Below are positions 13,001 through 27,100 of a DNA stretch of 64,000 nucleotides, piece after piece. This DNA comes from Panopea generosa. Lineage: Eukaryota; Mollusca; Bivalvia; Adapedonta; Hiatellidae. The position numbers were made by a program, and so were the translations under genes. Each line of letters begins with the position of its first letter. The first letter of the stretch is position 1. The stretch spans positions 78,527,719-78,591,718 of the forward strand of contig CM055899.1 of NCBI GenBank assembly GCA_029582155.1, given 5' to 3'. The notes beneath the pieces are model-generated. The model was not told where the DNA came from. It saw nothing but the letters and a program-made list of their open reading frames with translations, and did no database searches.

Positions 13001-14030
13001 ATAAACAATTGATACTGGTGCTTCGTGAAACTGTGAGCTCTTATACAGCAGCTTGTATAATTGAAAATGAAAAACATGATACACTACGGATTGCTTTGTT
13101 GAAGCTTATCCTCGGGTTACATCCACTTGAGGGTCCATATGCTATTATCAGATGTGACGCAGCTCCAGGGTTTGTAGCCTTGCGAGACAAAACACTCAAA
13201 TCCCTCAGAATTTTACTTGAAATTGGCTTGTGAAAAATGTTAATAAGAATCCTGTAACAGAGAGCGCAATTCTTGAATTTGAAAATGAACTATTCCGTTA
13301 TGATCCATCTGGTAGTCCACTTTCAGAATTAGGTCTTTCAATTGTTATCGCAAGACTGAATTCGCGCATTCGTAATTGTGGCTTATCATCACGTGAACTG
13401 TGGTCTCAACGAAACCAATTTACAAACGAACAGTTACTAATATCAGATAGAGCTGTGATTTTAAATCAACACGAAAACCGTCTTCATAATCATCCATACA
13501 GTGAAAAATAAAAAATGAAGGGAGATAAGCCTTCGAAATGTCAAGAGTTATCAGTGGGTGATATTGTTTACCTTGTTTCTGAGAAAAGCAAGCTCCGGGG
13601 TCGCGACAGATATCTAATCGTCTCTATTGAAGATCCATGGTGTTACATTAAGAAATTCTCTGGATCACAATTGAGAGCAACATCCTACAAAATAAAACTT
13701 AGCGAGTGTTACAGAGTTCCAAGTCAATTTAGTGAGTGTATACCCAATCAAGTGAAATATGAAAGTAATGATGATCTTAATGAACCTGAAAACACGGTAC
13801 CACCAATTATTAACATTCCGGACACTCTTTCTTGTCCGGCATATGAACCGCAAAATCCTGTACAAAATGAAAGTGATTTGTTGTCTATGGAATCGCATGT
13901 GGGAGTTGCTGATGAGTCTGATAAAAACTGTGTGGATTCTAGTGTTGAACTCTCAGATAGTAATACAACAAAAAGGCCGCAAAGCGCTCGAAAGCCTCCA
14001 CGTTATCTCAATGACTATGAGTTATCTTAA
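10026..14030 (+). pseudogene. Degenerate Ty3/gypsy retrotransposon pol, 5'-truncated
   Basis: Modules appear in order. A possible end of a gag zinc-knuckle region lies at about 10030. The aspartic protease active site LDTGAEIN is at about 10245. Reverse transcriptase follows (VKKNQGGYRLVTYFADV, KTDLTSAFY, catalytic LADDLYCGG at about 11590). RNase H follows ([34 protein letters not shown]), then the integrase zinc-binding region ([12 protein letters not shown]...CESCHTC). Integrase catalytic segments hold D (FAADV), D (RCDAAPGF) and E (NPVTESAI), and an SH3-like tail (VGDIVYLV) ends it. Breaks: TAA at 11421, TGA at 11548, a frameshift between about 12730 and 12780, TAG at 12937, a frameshift at about 13229, and TAA at 13509. 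No gag body and no 5' LTR were found, so the copy is dead and truncated. Best intact stretches are 10269-11423, 11592-12863 and 13515-14030. Confidence 0.9.
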
Positions 14031-14234
14031 TATGACATGATAATATGTATGTAATGTCTGCACATTTTCATTAGTTGGTATGACTATTACCGGTAATCTA
14101 CAGTTAATATACCTTTTGAATTTACATGTTATTATTTTCAAAATGTTAATTTTGCTTAAAACTGACCAGAAGCTATAGTTGACCATTTCATTTATAGATG
14201 ACACATATCATCACTTGTTCAACTTTATTATTAG

Positions 14235-14420
14235 TAAGGGAAAGAAAAAAGGAGTCACGCCACTATATATATAGTGTCCGTTGACCTGTGAACATTTAGT
14301 AGTAGTACACATTGTGCGTGTGGGAGTTGTTCCCCTTTGTTTTGTTCTCTCCATTTGTTCGTTCATTGAACGCTGCATTTAATAAACATAAAGTCTATCC
14401 CGTATTCTTGTTTACTGGCG
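14235..14420 (+). repeat. Putative 3' LTR remnant of the 10-14 kb gypsy copy
   Basis: A polypurine tract AAGGGAAAGAAAAAAGGAG (14235-14253) precedes a TATATATA box and a polyadenylation-like AATAAA near 14381, as expected at the start of a 3' LTR. No matching 5' copy exists in the window, so the boundaries are a guess. Confidence 0.4.
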
Positions 14421-15987
14421 TAGCCTTATGTGTTTTTAATTAGGAAATTAAATGCAGTAAATCTATATAGTTCATTTACGCAGATTGCAGTGGAAATGTT
14501 AATATATACTCATATAATGCAATCATCAAAATGTCAGCGTTACACATATTTTGGGCCATGCTTTGATCCGGTGCGGCTCAGCTGTGTCATTTACCAGCTA
14601 CAATTCAAAATGGCGAGTTAAAAAAAATGTCAACAAATCTGGATCGTTTCTTCGGCGGAAGTAATTAAGGTAAAACACGAGTCAAAGATGTATCAAAATA
14701 TGTCTTACAGCACCACATTTTAAAGGGTACACAAATTACGATGTTCACAAATATTGAAATCTGTTGTCTTGAGTTTTGATGTCAAACTTCAAAGTGGTTA
14801 CAGACACTAGCGACAGTGAATAATGTACAAACATGCAGTGTGAAACGTTTATCAATGGAACAATAATATACCTCAGCGAGCTGTTTGCTTGTATTTAATT
14901 ACATGACTTAATGAGAAACAGAGGGACAGTGCCAAGTAGACTAATTTCCGTTTACTTTTCGTTCGTTTGCAGCCAGTCTAGGACTCAAACCCGGGACCCT
15001 TCATTTACAGGGCGAATGCTCTACCGTCTGAGCTAACTGAACCTACATACATTTCTCTCCTAGTAGGTTACGAACACACTGTGACAGACACCGGTGGCCG
15101 GAGTTTTTGTTTATAGCAACGGCTGGTTGCCCTCTTTGCTTACATGGAAAGTCCCCAAATGAGAGCCAAGCTCTTATTTATAACCTCTTGAAAATGTCCA
15201 CCTGACCTGATACGATCAATGGCTAAGGACTTGGAGGGGTCCCGCAGCTGGGCTAACAACTCAGAACAGGCACGGTTCACCGACAACCAATCGCTATCGA
15301 ATCCGGTAAATCGTGCAAGTCTGACTGAGAGCACCTGCTCACCGGACCTGTCAAAAGTCGGCAGCCCTTGATACACAACTAAAGTAAACATGTAACGTAA
15401 GTTAAAATGCACAATATTGCATTTAGTATAAACTTTCAGCAATTTCATCATGACAAGGATATAATATAGGTTTATGAATAAAGGTCTCGCTTTCATGAAA
15501 GTTACCATAAAGTGAGACCAGTTCAGACGATCACAATGACCTCTAATCCACATGTTGTATATCAAATCTTTTTATATAAATAAGTAATCTGTCTACAATA
15601 GTTATATAAATAACCATAAGATTTACACAGCAATACTCATCAACTGGTATGACAATAGACAATTGTATAGGAATGACATAACTCAGTTATCGATACTTTT
15701 AACAACAACAGACAACTGTCAAACGGAGAGTTTTACTCCTCAAATGTATTATATAAACTGTTTAATAGTGACCTTCAGTATAATAAGAAGTGGTCTAAAT
15801 ATTCATTAGTTCAGTGTATAAATATTGACTTTAATTTATTATTGTAAGTTATTTTGTTAAATTAGTTATGATTCTTACAATATATATATATCATATATTC
15901 ACTGCTGGATCACATATATCTGCTGATTCATTTTCATCATGTTTTCACTGCTGAATCATTTAAGCATTTTTTCTTGCTTGATAAATC
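14421..15987. other. Intergenic DNA with one tRNA-like relic
   Basis: Apart from the tRNA-like block at 14971-15045 I see no supported gene. The minus-strand open frame at 15140-15565 has no recognisable domain. Confidence 0.45.
14971..15045 (-). repeat. tRNA-like SINE head or tRNA pseudogene
   Basis: On the minus strand the stretch reads GTTAGCTCAGACGGTAGAGC, a near-perfect D arm with internal A box. It continues through an anticodon-like CCTGTAAAT region to a B-box-like GGGTTTGAGTCCTAG. The acceptor stem pairs poorly and the T stem is mismatched, so it is more likely a SINE head or pseudogene than a working tRNA. Confidence 0.55.
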
Positions 15988-16172
15988 GAATAAGTGATAT
16001 CACCTATTCAGATAAGTGATATCACTGATTTGTTTTGAATAGGTGATATCACTCATTCAAATAAGTGATATCACTCATTTGAATAAGTGATATCATTTAT
16101 TCGTTTCAAATAGGTGATATCACTTATTCGAATGAGTGATATCACCTATTCCGATAAGTGATATCCCTTATT
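15988..16172. repeat. Cluster of GTGATATCAC palindromes
   Basis: Eight copies of the self-complementary 10-mer GTGATATCAC (six exact, two with one or two changes) sit 20-35 bases apart. They are joined by linkers such as CTATTC, GAATAA and CATTCAAATAA that also pair between neighbours. The cluster lies about 600 bases upstream of the BTB zinc-finger coding start. It could be a structured repeat or a multi-site regulatory element. Confidence 0.8.
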
Positions 16173-16750
16173 GAGGTTAAATAGTAAAACTGCACTCCAT
16201 ACACATGCATTGGTTTAATCTATAATGTTAGTTAAAGTGAAATATACTGAGCAACATATACCCATTTGGGCCTCGTGTTTTTCATGCCCGTGTTATTTGA
16301 AAAATGGTGATGGGGTATTAAGTATTGCCCCCATGCGTCTGTTCTTTTGTCCGTCTGTATGGAAAATTGTTTCCTATTAATAAATTACTTCTGATTCTGA
16401 AGGATCTATGTATTTGATTGATATTTCTGTGTGCCTGTATAATTATAAAGTACATGTGGCAAGCTTAATATTTGTCAAAATGGGTCAAATTTTACAGGAA
16501 TTATGGCCACCTATTTAATTTTTGGTAAAAAATGGGTTTCCAGTGAATAGCACTATTAGCAGGGACATTCATGTTGACAGACACATTTCTAATTTAGCAT
16601 GCCTTATTTGTTAATAAATGTCCAAATTGTGACGTTTGAATTATCAAAAATTACTTTGCACAATCTCTTTGCCACAGGTGAGTGATTTAGAGCCGTCATG
16701 ACCCTCTTGTTTCTTTTATAATAAAATAATACAAGACATTATATTTTCAG

Positions 16751-18193
16751 ATGCAAGTATCACTCATGGACACCCTGGATATATTGGGGTATCCTTCCAA
16801 CCTTTTACATCAGATGCTGGCCTTACAAACAGATGACATTTTGTGTGATGTACGATTAACATCGCAGGGAGGTGGCGTCTCTGCTCACAGGATAGTGCTA
16901 ATGGCAGCAAGTCCCTATCTTAAAACAAAGCTTTCTGCTGTGTACCAGACTGGACGTGGTAAAGATTTGGTGCATTTTGGTGACATTTCACTCAATCTTG
17001 TTGAGAGAGTTGTTAAGTATTTGTATACCGGAAAGTTAGAGGTATGTCCAGATGATGTAGAACAGCTAGAAAAATTGTGTGAAGATTTGGAACTGGAACA
17101 AGCAGTGGAAGCATGTAAGGAATACATGAAACACTGTCGAAAAGTTAAAGTAAAGACACTTGATGAAAAATCAGGAACCGAAGGTGATGTGGGTGCTTGC
17201 GATATAGAGTTTGGAGTTGAAGTAGATATTGAAAAGAATGGAGCAGATGTTGCATGGCATGCTGCACAATCAGCGTGTCAAACAGAGATAGACGTTGGAA
17301 GTATAGATGACAAAGACATTGAGAGTAAATCAATGAAAAGACGAGTTCAAAAGATGCCTTGTAAAATACTTAAACCCAATGTTACCAATAAGGAGGAAAA
17401 AGTCAAAAGTGATGAATGCACTGTCCGTAAAAGTAAAAGAGGAAGACCACCAAATAAACAACATTTGATAGCAGCAAAAAGATCAAGAGGGCGACCTAAG
17501 AAAAATGAAATCAGTAAAGGAAGTGAAATCATTCAAGCAAAAATATTGAAAAGGAATATAAAAAAAGAAAGCAATATCAGATTTGAGACAGAAACAGTAA
17601 AACATGACACAGATTCTGATACAGATGTAGCTAACACAGCATCTGACGCTAGAAAATATTCTAGACTAGAAGATTCAGAGTCGGACTTGGATGAAAACTG
17701 TGCCAAGGAGATAAGAGATGCATTGAGTGACTTGGGAAAATTGACACACCATCATACACCTGCAGATAGCTATACAGTGAATGAAGTGGGCAGTGACTTA
17801 GAAAATGAAAGGGCTAACAAAGACACATGTGAAGAGGATATTCACAAACAAACTGAAGTTAAGAGAATAGACAGAGACATAGAAACAAGTGTCAATGAAG
17901 ATCATAAAACTAAAATTAAAAAGCAAATTCCCAAATCTACCATTGTAAGAAAGATGAATAACTCTAAGCAATACAGAAAAAATAAAAGACAAAGTAGACA
18001 TCAAATTGAAGCTGATGAGAGTGAGAAACCAAAAAAGAAAACACTTATTAAAATTCGACGACAAAAAACATTCCCGTGCTCAACATGCTCCAAGATTTTG
18101 TCGAGTCATAAACGACTCATGTTTCATGAGTTTAGTAAACATGGAGCTCCGTATGATACGGATATGTACACAATTTTTCCATGCAAGCAAGAG
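16751..18193 (+). CDS. BTB zinc-finger gene, coding exon 1
   Basis: The exon has 481 codons and encodes the BTB domain, the acidic/basic linker, the AT-hook-like motifs and finger 1 (CSTCSKILSSHKRLMFH EFSKH). It ends within finger 2 after CKQE. The donor is GAG|GCAAGT, so the intron starts with GC rather than GT. The join to exon 2 (CKQE|DC) rebuilds a C-x4-C finger exactly in phase 0. Reading past it gives 32 unrelated codons to a stop at 18289. Confidence 0.9.
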
Positions 18194-21100
18194 GCAAGTA
18201 TTCTGAAAGGTTTCGCTATCTTAAAAATCCAAAATATATGCAGTTATATAATTTCCAAACAAAGCCTGGATGGCGTGCAGTACCAGTAAATGTTTGCTAT
18301 CACTGATTATTTAGTTTATTTCTTGGACACTGGCTGAAACTTTAATTAGCAAGTAGTCAAACCTGTCTTAAGCAGCCAGTCATGGGAAGGAGCAAAAGTG
18401 GTCTTTTAAGATGGGTTGTTGTTTAATACAGGTTGATTTGCTCTGAAATGATATAATAGAAAATAACATATGGGACTGCTTAAGACAAGTGGGTGCTTAA
18501 AAGAGGTGACCACTTAAACAGGTTTGACTGTATTACGTGATTGAACCAGGTATTTAATGTGTTTGGTGGTAAATTGTACTGAATGCTGCCCTGGTCACAT
18601 GACAGTGTGTATTATTTTGAACCTGTATTAAAAATAAAGTTCCATCAAGTGTTGATAGACATATATATATACATATCATTAAGAATAATACCAGTATTTC
18701 CTCTTTATTTCAGCATGTTTTATAAATTTATGGATTCATTGACGTGAATATGTAAAGAAGCAGGAGTGTGCCAATTTTTAAAATTAATAATTATTTTATT
18801 TCAGTGCATGAAACTTATTAATTTAATGTTTACGCAACATCTTTTCTTTATATTTCAGAAGACACTTGTTGTACATAACAGTGTTCGAAATTAAAAATGT
18901 TTATGATATAAAATGGCTGAAGGAGCATGAATTTCAAATTTTACATGGCTCTGGATGATTTATTCTGGCCCCAGACAGACAAGTTTCCTGATCACATGCA
19001 GATTATGTTCATGAAAAAATAAGCACATGGTACATTTTCTGAAGCATTCAGAGCCACATCAGTTTATAACTCTTGGTATCGCAATGTATACCTTGCTAAG
19101 AGAGTTATTTTTACTGTAATTTCCAATCTTTTAAAATTATTGACATTTTATGACTTAATATAATATAGCCCTACTCAATTTTCCATGGCCAATGCATATC
19201 GCACAATCTTTCATTTCGCACACTGCAAAATGTGGTTATATCATATATTTATTTAACATTATATTATACAGTTGCAGCTTTTAAATTAATTAATAATCAA
19301 TGAATTTTGTTTTTCTGTTTCCCCACTTAAATTCACACAATGTTCTCTTGACCAATGTTGTATGCTTGTTTGAATTATAACGGTCAGTCGCTGCTCATGG
19401 ACAGTCCTTGTTTATATCATGAGAGATTTTTATTAAAACTTTGGTATACATGTATATGTACGAGGGGTGTTCAAAAGGTTCTGGTATGATCATAGTAGCA
19501 TCTGTTTTTATTACAGGAAAAACGCTATAAATGTCTTAAAAAATAAAATAATTATCAAAATGGATAATAAGCCTCTCATTCTAATTAATAAATAAAATCC
19601 GAATGGTGTCAAAAATTCCAGAACGTGGAAAAAATCTATTTAAATTAGAGAAACAAAATCCCCAGTCAAAAAATAGAAAACACTTAAATACTGTTTGATG
19701 ACCTTTGCATCGTCATTCAAACTCTCTCTAAAATGAAACAGTTTCTACTATGTGTAAACCTGTATAATGGATAAAAAATCAATATGACATCAGATGACTT
19801 ATTTAATACATCACAAAATATGTTGCAATTTTAAGCAGGAATTCTATTTCAGTCTAACCTAGGTACATAGCCCAAGCTAGAAAATCCCTTTTCAGTATAT
19901 TATTTTAGCATGTTTAAATATATATCCTTTTAGCAACAATGCAAGTGCAGGTCATGTTTATTACAAGAGAACTTTTCTGTTTGCTCAGTGAATACTGTTG
20001 ACTAAGTGAAAGTAGACTACAGAAATCGTGTATTCATACCCCAATTTTCAAGCGTCGATTATTTTCTTAATTCTAAATTCAAACACGACAATGCTTTTAA
20101 AATGTTCCAAATACATAAATAATGCCATTTAAATCACAAAATGAGCTTTAAAATAAGGAAAATGCATTTTTAAATAAGAAAAAACAAGGATTATTTATCA
20201 CCGCCCCACGCGACTACCCTGTGGAAGCACTTCTTGTTTTTAATGGATGTGTTATGCCTATACCGGTAATCGCATGGTTCCGCACGCTGGTCAGCTGTAA
20301 TTTTGGATGTTGTTTGATTATTTTTGTATTTTTTAAATTAAATAACTGCTTATTTCTTTTCTTTGATTTTTGAAAATCTATTGAAGATTCAGTTTACTGA
20401 CAGTAATTAAGATTTGAGAATACTTTTTTATTCACGATTTGTATTTTTATTATAAGTAAAAAAAACAATGTGATTGGTTAGAATTCCACAAGTTAAACAG
20501 CTATACATATTTGATACCAAAGTTTCAAATTTAAATCTCTTATCTGCTTTTTAGGACTGCACATATGTAGCGGCTAATCGACACAACTTAGACACGCATA
20601 TGAAAAGTCGTCATGGCGTAGATCGTCCCCACATTTGTGAATTTTGTGGGAAAGCATTTAAGCTGCCTAATGTTCTAGCCACTCACTTAAATATACATAC
20701 GGGCAAGAAGTTGTGGAACTGCGAGCAATGCGGGGAGAAATTTAACCAGCAAAGTGGCCTCGATGTGAGTATACTTTGTTCATCCAGTATTATTTATACT
20801 TTTCCTTTCACTGTTTACCTCAGTATCCAGACCGCGGCGTGGTCATACCAAAGACTTTAAAAATGGTACTAGAAGCTTCCTCGCTTGACGCTCAGCATTT
20901 AGAGGAGAGTTCTAGGTCTGGTCGGCCCAGTGTCAGTATAATGTGACTGGGTGGGGTATCAAACCATGTGTCTGCGGCATGAAACTCCAGTGTGACAGCG
21001 CTTAGAATACTGTCTCAAGTAGACACCGTCGCAATATGACTGAAAAATTGTTAAAAGCGACGCTAAACACCATACAACAACAACTCAATATCCAACTGTC

Positions 21101-24100
21101 TTACAAACTAGATTTATCTCAATATCTGACTGTCTCACAAACTAGATTTATCTCAATATCTGACTGTCTCACAAACTAGATTTATCTCAATATCTGACTG
21201 TCTCACAAACTAGATTTATCTCAATATCTAACTGTCTCACAAACTAGATTTATCTCAATGTTTGACTGTCTCACAAATTAGATTTATCTCAATATCTGAC
21301 TGTCTCACAAACTAGATTATCTTAATGTCTGACTGTCTCACAAACTAGATTTATCTCAATATCTGACAGTCTTACAAACTAGATTTACTTAAACTTCTGC
21401 CTGTTTGGCTCAAACTGGATTTACAATAAGTGTGTCTTTTAGTTTCTGACAAACAATATTAACTGCAAGTTCTTCCTGCTCTAAGATAGATTTACCTTAA
21501 TTTCTGACTGTGTGGTATTCTAGGTTTACCTCAAATTGTGTTTTTCTGACAGACATAACTAGATTACATCCAGGTCTATCCGTCTCGCAAACTAGATTTA
21601 TCTCAATGTTAACTAGATTTACCTCAATATCGGACTTTCTCACAAACTAGATTTATCTCAATGTCTGACTGTCTCACAATCTAGATTTATCTCAATGTCT
21701 GACTGTCTCACAATCTAGATTTACCTCATTATCTGTCTGTCTCACAAACTAGATTTATCTCAATGTTTGACTGTCTCACAAACTAGATTTATCTCAATAT
21801 CTGACTGTCTCACAAACTAAATATATCTCAATGTTTGACTGTCTCACAAATTAGATTTATCTCAATATCTGACTGTCTCATAAACTAGATTTATCTCAAT
21901 GTCTGACTGTCTCACAAAACTTGATTAACCTCAATGTCTGACTGTCTCACAAACTAGATTTACCTCAATGTCTGACTGTCTTAGAAACAAGATTTATATC
22001 AATATCTGACTTTCTCACAAACAAGATTTATCTCAATGACTGACTGTCTAATACTTGAGACACACTTCAATGTATGTTGTTCTGAAATATAAAGCTATGT
22101 CAGTGTGTGTCTCACAAACTAGATTTATCTCATTTGTATTTGATTATCTGGCGTCTAGATTACACTCTTTGCCTTTCTGTCATGTAATAGATTTACCTTT
22201 ATGTCTGACTGTCTGGAATACTATACCTCTGACTATCTGGAAAACAAGATTTACATGCATTGTCTGTTTAGAAAATCATATTTACACACATTGTCTGAAA
22301 AACAATATTTACACTCATTTTCTGTCTTGCAAATCATATTATATATGCATAAAGAATTATGTACCAAAGAATAATGTTTAGTTTGGGTGGGAACAAGTTT
22401 CCATGAAACAGTGATCCCAAGGCATAGAATTTATTATCTGAAACAAAAAAGCCATAAATATTTTCTTACATAACACATTGAATAAATATGTCTCCTGCTA
22501 ACAGGGAGACACTGTTATTGTGCTTTCCATCTGTCTGTCATAAAATCTTGTCTGGAAAACACCTTCATCATCCATGGTTGGATTTAGCTGAAACTTGCAT
22601 AGAAGTATCAGTGTGAGGTCTGGTTACACATATTACTTTTGTGTTCTGGTTCAATGATCTTTGACTGAGTTATTGCCCTTTGCATTTTTGAAATTAACAC
22701 AAAATGTCTGTGCTTCTGAATTGAACCAACATTCACATTTCAGTGCAACTTTCTAGAAATTATATCATAAGTTTAAGATCTAGTTGTGTTTTGGTTCAAT
22801 GATTTGCTACCGAGTTATGGCCCTTTTCCTTCTCTTGAACCAAAACTCACATTTCAATATTCAAAACCTGCTGGGAATTTAAGGATCAGTATGAAATCTA
22901 ATAATGCATATCCCTTTTATATTTGATAATATTTGGCCCCGCTATGGCCCATATCAATGTTGGAATGAAGAATCTTGTCTGCCTTCATCTCTAGAACTGT
23001 CAGTAGGAATTCACTACTTGCTGTGTACGATCAGCATAAAGCCTTGTTTTGCATATTCCTTTTGCATTCTAGTTCAATGATGATTTTCCCAAGTTATGGC
23101 CCTTTGAATGATTTGAATGAAAAATTTGGCTCTGGGTCTCAAAAACAAACTATTATGTTTGACAAGACTTCCTGTGAATGATTGATGTGAAGCCACGATG
23201 TGCATATTCACTTTGTTTGTTTTTTTGTGCAATTGTAGTTTTTCTTGCAGCCAAACCTAAAATATCAACAACAACAACAACAATTACATGTATGGTAATT
23301 CTCACAATTGTATGAGAGGGAGACATGTCATAGCTTTCATCCCCCTCTCCCCAAAAATTCCACTATCGTTTTTAAGACATCAAATCATATAAATCATTTG
23401 CGTCATATATTTTTACTGTATATGTTACATCACAGCACAAAGAATGTAGGAAAGACACATGGATGAAATTTCTGTACCCGGTATAAGACTTATAATCAGT
23501 GTCTTGTATGCAAGCAACACATTTTTATCACAGCATTTTTCTGGTGTTTGTTTCATACCATGTTTTCATGTTCTTCTTGAAGCGACATTGGTGCTCATTT
23601 ATAACATTTGTTTGTAACTGTATACTTGGTTTCCATGTTTTTCAGGTTCACATAAAAAGACACCATATTGGAGAGGCCTCATGGGGAGAACTGTGTCATT
23701 TGTGTTCAGAAAAGTTCTTGCAAAAATCAGAACTTGTATGGCACCTTTTCAAGACCCATGACGTCCCACTGCCAGCAAAGTACAAGGCGTAAGTGTTAAA
23801 AATCATAAAATATTTGGAAATGTCATAAAAGAAAAGCCATGCAACAGAGTCACACGACAGGGTTCATCAACTAGCAATTGCTTTTACTTGTAGATGATAA
23901 TACTGTTGTTTTTCACATCTTGGATTAGAAGACTATAAACAAGCCATTTATTCTTTCCTTGACTCCCAATTAAGTGCCTCCGGCATCAATACATTTTTAT
24001 TTCCTCCCACACCCCTTCCCATTTTTACTTCCCCCCCTTCTGTCCTTCCGTCCAGTATTTCGTGTCCAGCTTGTAACTTTGTCATGCATAGATGGATTTT

Positions 24101-27100
24101 GTTGATACTTGCTACAAATGATCAACATAACATGATGACGTGTCGCGAGTAAGACCCACACCCGTCCTTCAAAGGTCAAGGTCACAATTTGAGTTAAACA
24201 ACACTTCCAGTTTGTGTGTGATTTCGTGTCCGGCCTGTAACTTTGTCATAGAAACATGAATTTTAATGATACTTGCTACAAATGATCAGCATAACATGAT
24301 GACATGTCCCGAGTAAGACCCATACCCATACCTCAATGGTCAAGGTCACACTTTGAGTTTGTTTGACAACACTTTCAGTCTGAAATTTTGCGTCTGGCCT
24401 GTAACTTTGTAATGCATAGATGGATTTTGTTAATACTAGCTACAAATGATCAACATAACATGACGATGTGTTGCGTGTTAACCCAGAATCCCACTTCAAA
24501 GGTCAGGGTCACAATTTAACTTTGTTTGATGACACTATCAGTCTGATTGAGATTTTGTGTCCGGTCTGAAACTTTGTCACCTATGGATAAACTTCAAAAA
24601 CACTTGGCTCTATTCATCAGCATGACATTACAACATGTCATGTGTAAGACCCACATGCGTACCTCAAAGGTCAAGGTCACACTTTGAGTTTGTTTGACAA
24701 AACTTTCAGACTGTGTGAGATTTCTTGTCCGGTCTATAACTTTGTCATCTATGGATACATTTTAAAAATACTTGGCTCAGTTGATCAACATGACATAATT
24801 AAGTGTCGTATGAAAGACCCAGAACCTTTCCTCAAAGGTCAAGGTCACACTTTCAATTTGTTTGATATTGCCTGTCTGGTCTGTGACTTTGTCTTTAATT
24901 TGGCTCAATTTATCAAGATGACATGACGACGTGTCATAAGTAAGACCTAGACTCGTACCTCAAAGGTCAAGGTCACACTTTGAGTATGTATGACAACACT
25001 TTGAATCTGTTTGAGATTTCAAGTCTGTCCTTTAACTTTATCATACATGGATGAATTTCAAAAACACTTGGCTCAATTTATAAATTGATCAACAATTGAT
25101 CTGTAACTTACATTTAGGGATTTTAAAATAGCTTGACACAAGTGATCAGCATGCCATGTTAATGTTTCACCTGCATTTACCTGTAGAAATACCCAGATCG
25201 TTACATCAGATGTCAAGGTTACACAAAGGTCAAAGTCACACTTTAATGTGAAAAAAACATGAAATTGCATGTCCAGTCTGAAACTTCAGTCCATTACTCT
25301 TGATATACATGGATACATCACTACCTATTATATCATATATTGTTGTTTTTCACAGACCATTTGGGGGACATTTAACAGTGACATTTCTTGTTCAAAAAGA
25401 TTTTTGATAAATTTTGAGAGAAGGAGGGGTGGTGGTGGACAAGGATTTTATAGCATATGATGTTGCACTGACTTTGAAACTTCATGCATAGATTAATAAT
25501 TGTACTTTCATTACTTTGATGCTGTTACCACCAGCTTTACAACTGACTAAAAATTGGTGTGGAGTTGGCATTAAGGTATAAATTACTAGCTCAGTGACAA
25601 TGTTTGACTGAATTAGTTAACACTAATTTATTTTAGCACAATTGCGAGGAAAGTTCCAACCTGAAGATATGAATTTTCCTCAAGTCTGTTTCCTGGGTAG
25701 AACTGTTACTAAGCGTTTGTTTTTAGAGACCATTAGGCTGAGTCAGGAATCAAACCTGCAACATCTTGCTGGTATGAAGGGCAATCATCTATCCAATGCA
25801 CTACCACTTTACTGAATACTGCTCACCTTTCTTGCGTCCACTAGTTTCCATTTCAAACTTGATTTTTTTTAAGAGCTCTTGTTTTCCCATTTTTGGGACC
25901 GTTATTCTGCCCCATTCCCACTGGCAAATATTATCTTTTGTTCTCAGTCCAAAGTAACAAAATTCCCAATTTCATAAGGCAAAGAAACCAAAATATTTGG
26001 GGGAAAAGTTTTTGGGGTGGCATATAGTAATCGCAGTGTCCGTCCGTCCGTCCGATAATTCATGTCCGGCCTGTAACTTTGTCATGCATAGATGGAATTT
26101 GTTAATACTTGCTACAAATGATCAACATAACATGACGGCATGTCATGCATAATACTGACTTCAATCAAGGTCACAATTTAACTTTGTTTGACGACACTTT
26201 CAGTCTGTTTGACATTTTGTGTCCAGTCTGTAATTTTGTCACCTATGGATAAATTTCAAAAACACTTGACTCAATTTATAAGCATAGCATGTTGACATGT
26301 CACGCATAAGACCCACACCCATACCTTAGAGGTCAAGGTCACACTGAGTTTGTATGACAACTCTTTGAGTCTCTTAGATTTCGTGTCCGTACTGTTACTT
26401 TGCCATGCATAGATGGATTTTACAAATACTTGCTACAAATGATCAACATAACATGATGTGTCGTGCATAAAACACCCAGAATCGTGCTTCAAAGGTCAAG
26501 GTCACAATTTAACATTTACACTTTCAGTCTGCTTGAGATTTGGTGTCCTGTCTGTAACTTACCTATGGATAAATTTCAAAAACACTTGGCTCAGTTGATC
26601 AACATGATAATAATGGTGAAGGGTCACTTGCAAGAACTAGAATGTTTCCACAAAGGTCAAGGTCATACTTTCAACATGTTTGATATTTCATGTCTGGTCT
26701 GTAACTTTGTCTTCAACTTGGCTCATATAATCAAGATGACATAACAACGTGTCACACATAAGACCCAGACCCATACCTCAAAGGTCAAGGCCACACTTTG
26801 AGTTTGTTTGACAACACTTTGAGTCTATTTGAGATTTAAAGTCCGGCCTGTAACTTTATCATATGGATTTCAAAAACACTTGGCTCAATTTATCAATTGA
26901 TCAACATGACATGATGACGTGTCGTGTTAAGACCTAGAACCTTATGTCAGCAGTCAAGGTCACACTTTCAGTTTGTTTGATATTTCATGTCTGGTCTTTA
27001 ACTTTGTCTTACATGGAGGGATTTATTTTAAAGTAGCTTGACACAAGTGATCAACATATGATGATGTGTCCCCTGCATTTACCTGTAGAAATACCCAGAC

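Noticed and set aside
15140-15565. Minus-strand 141-codon open frame
   Set aside because: No domain, no homology I can recall, no splice context and no neighbour support.
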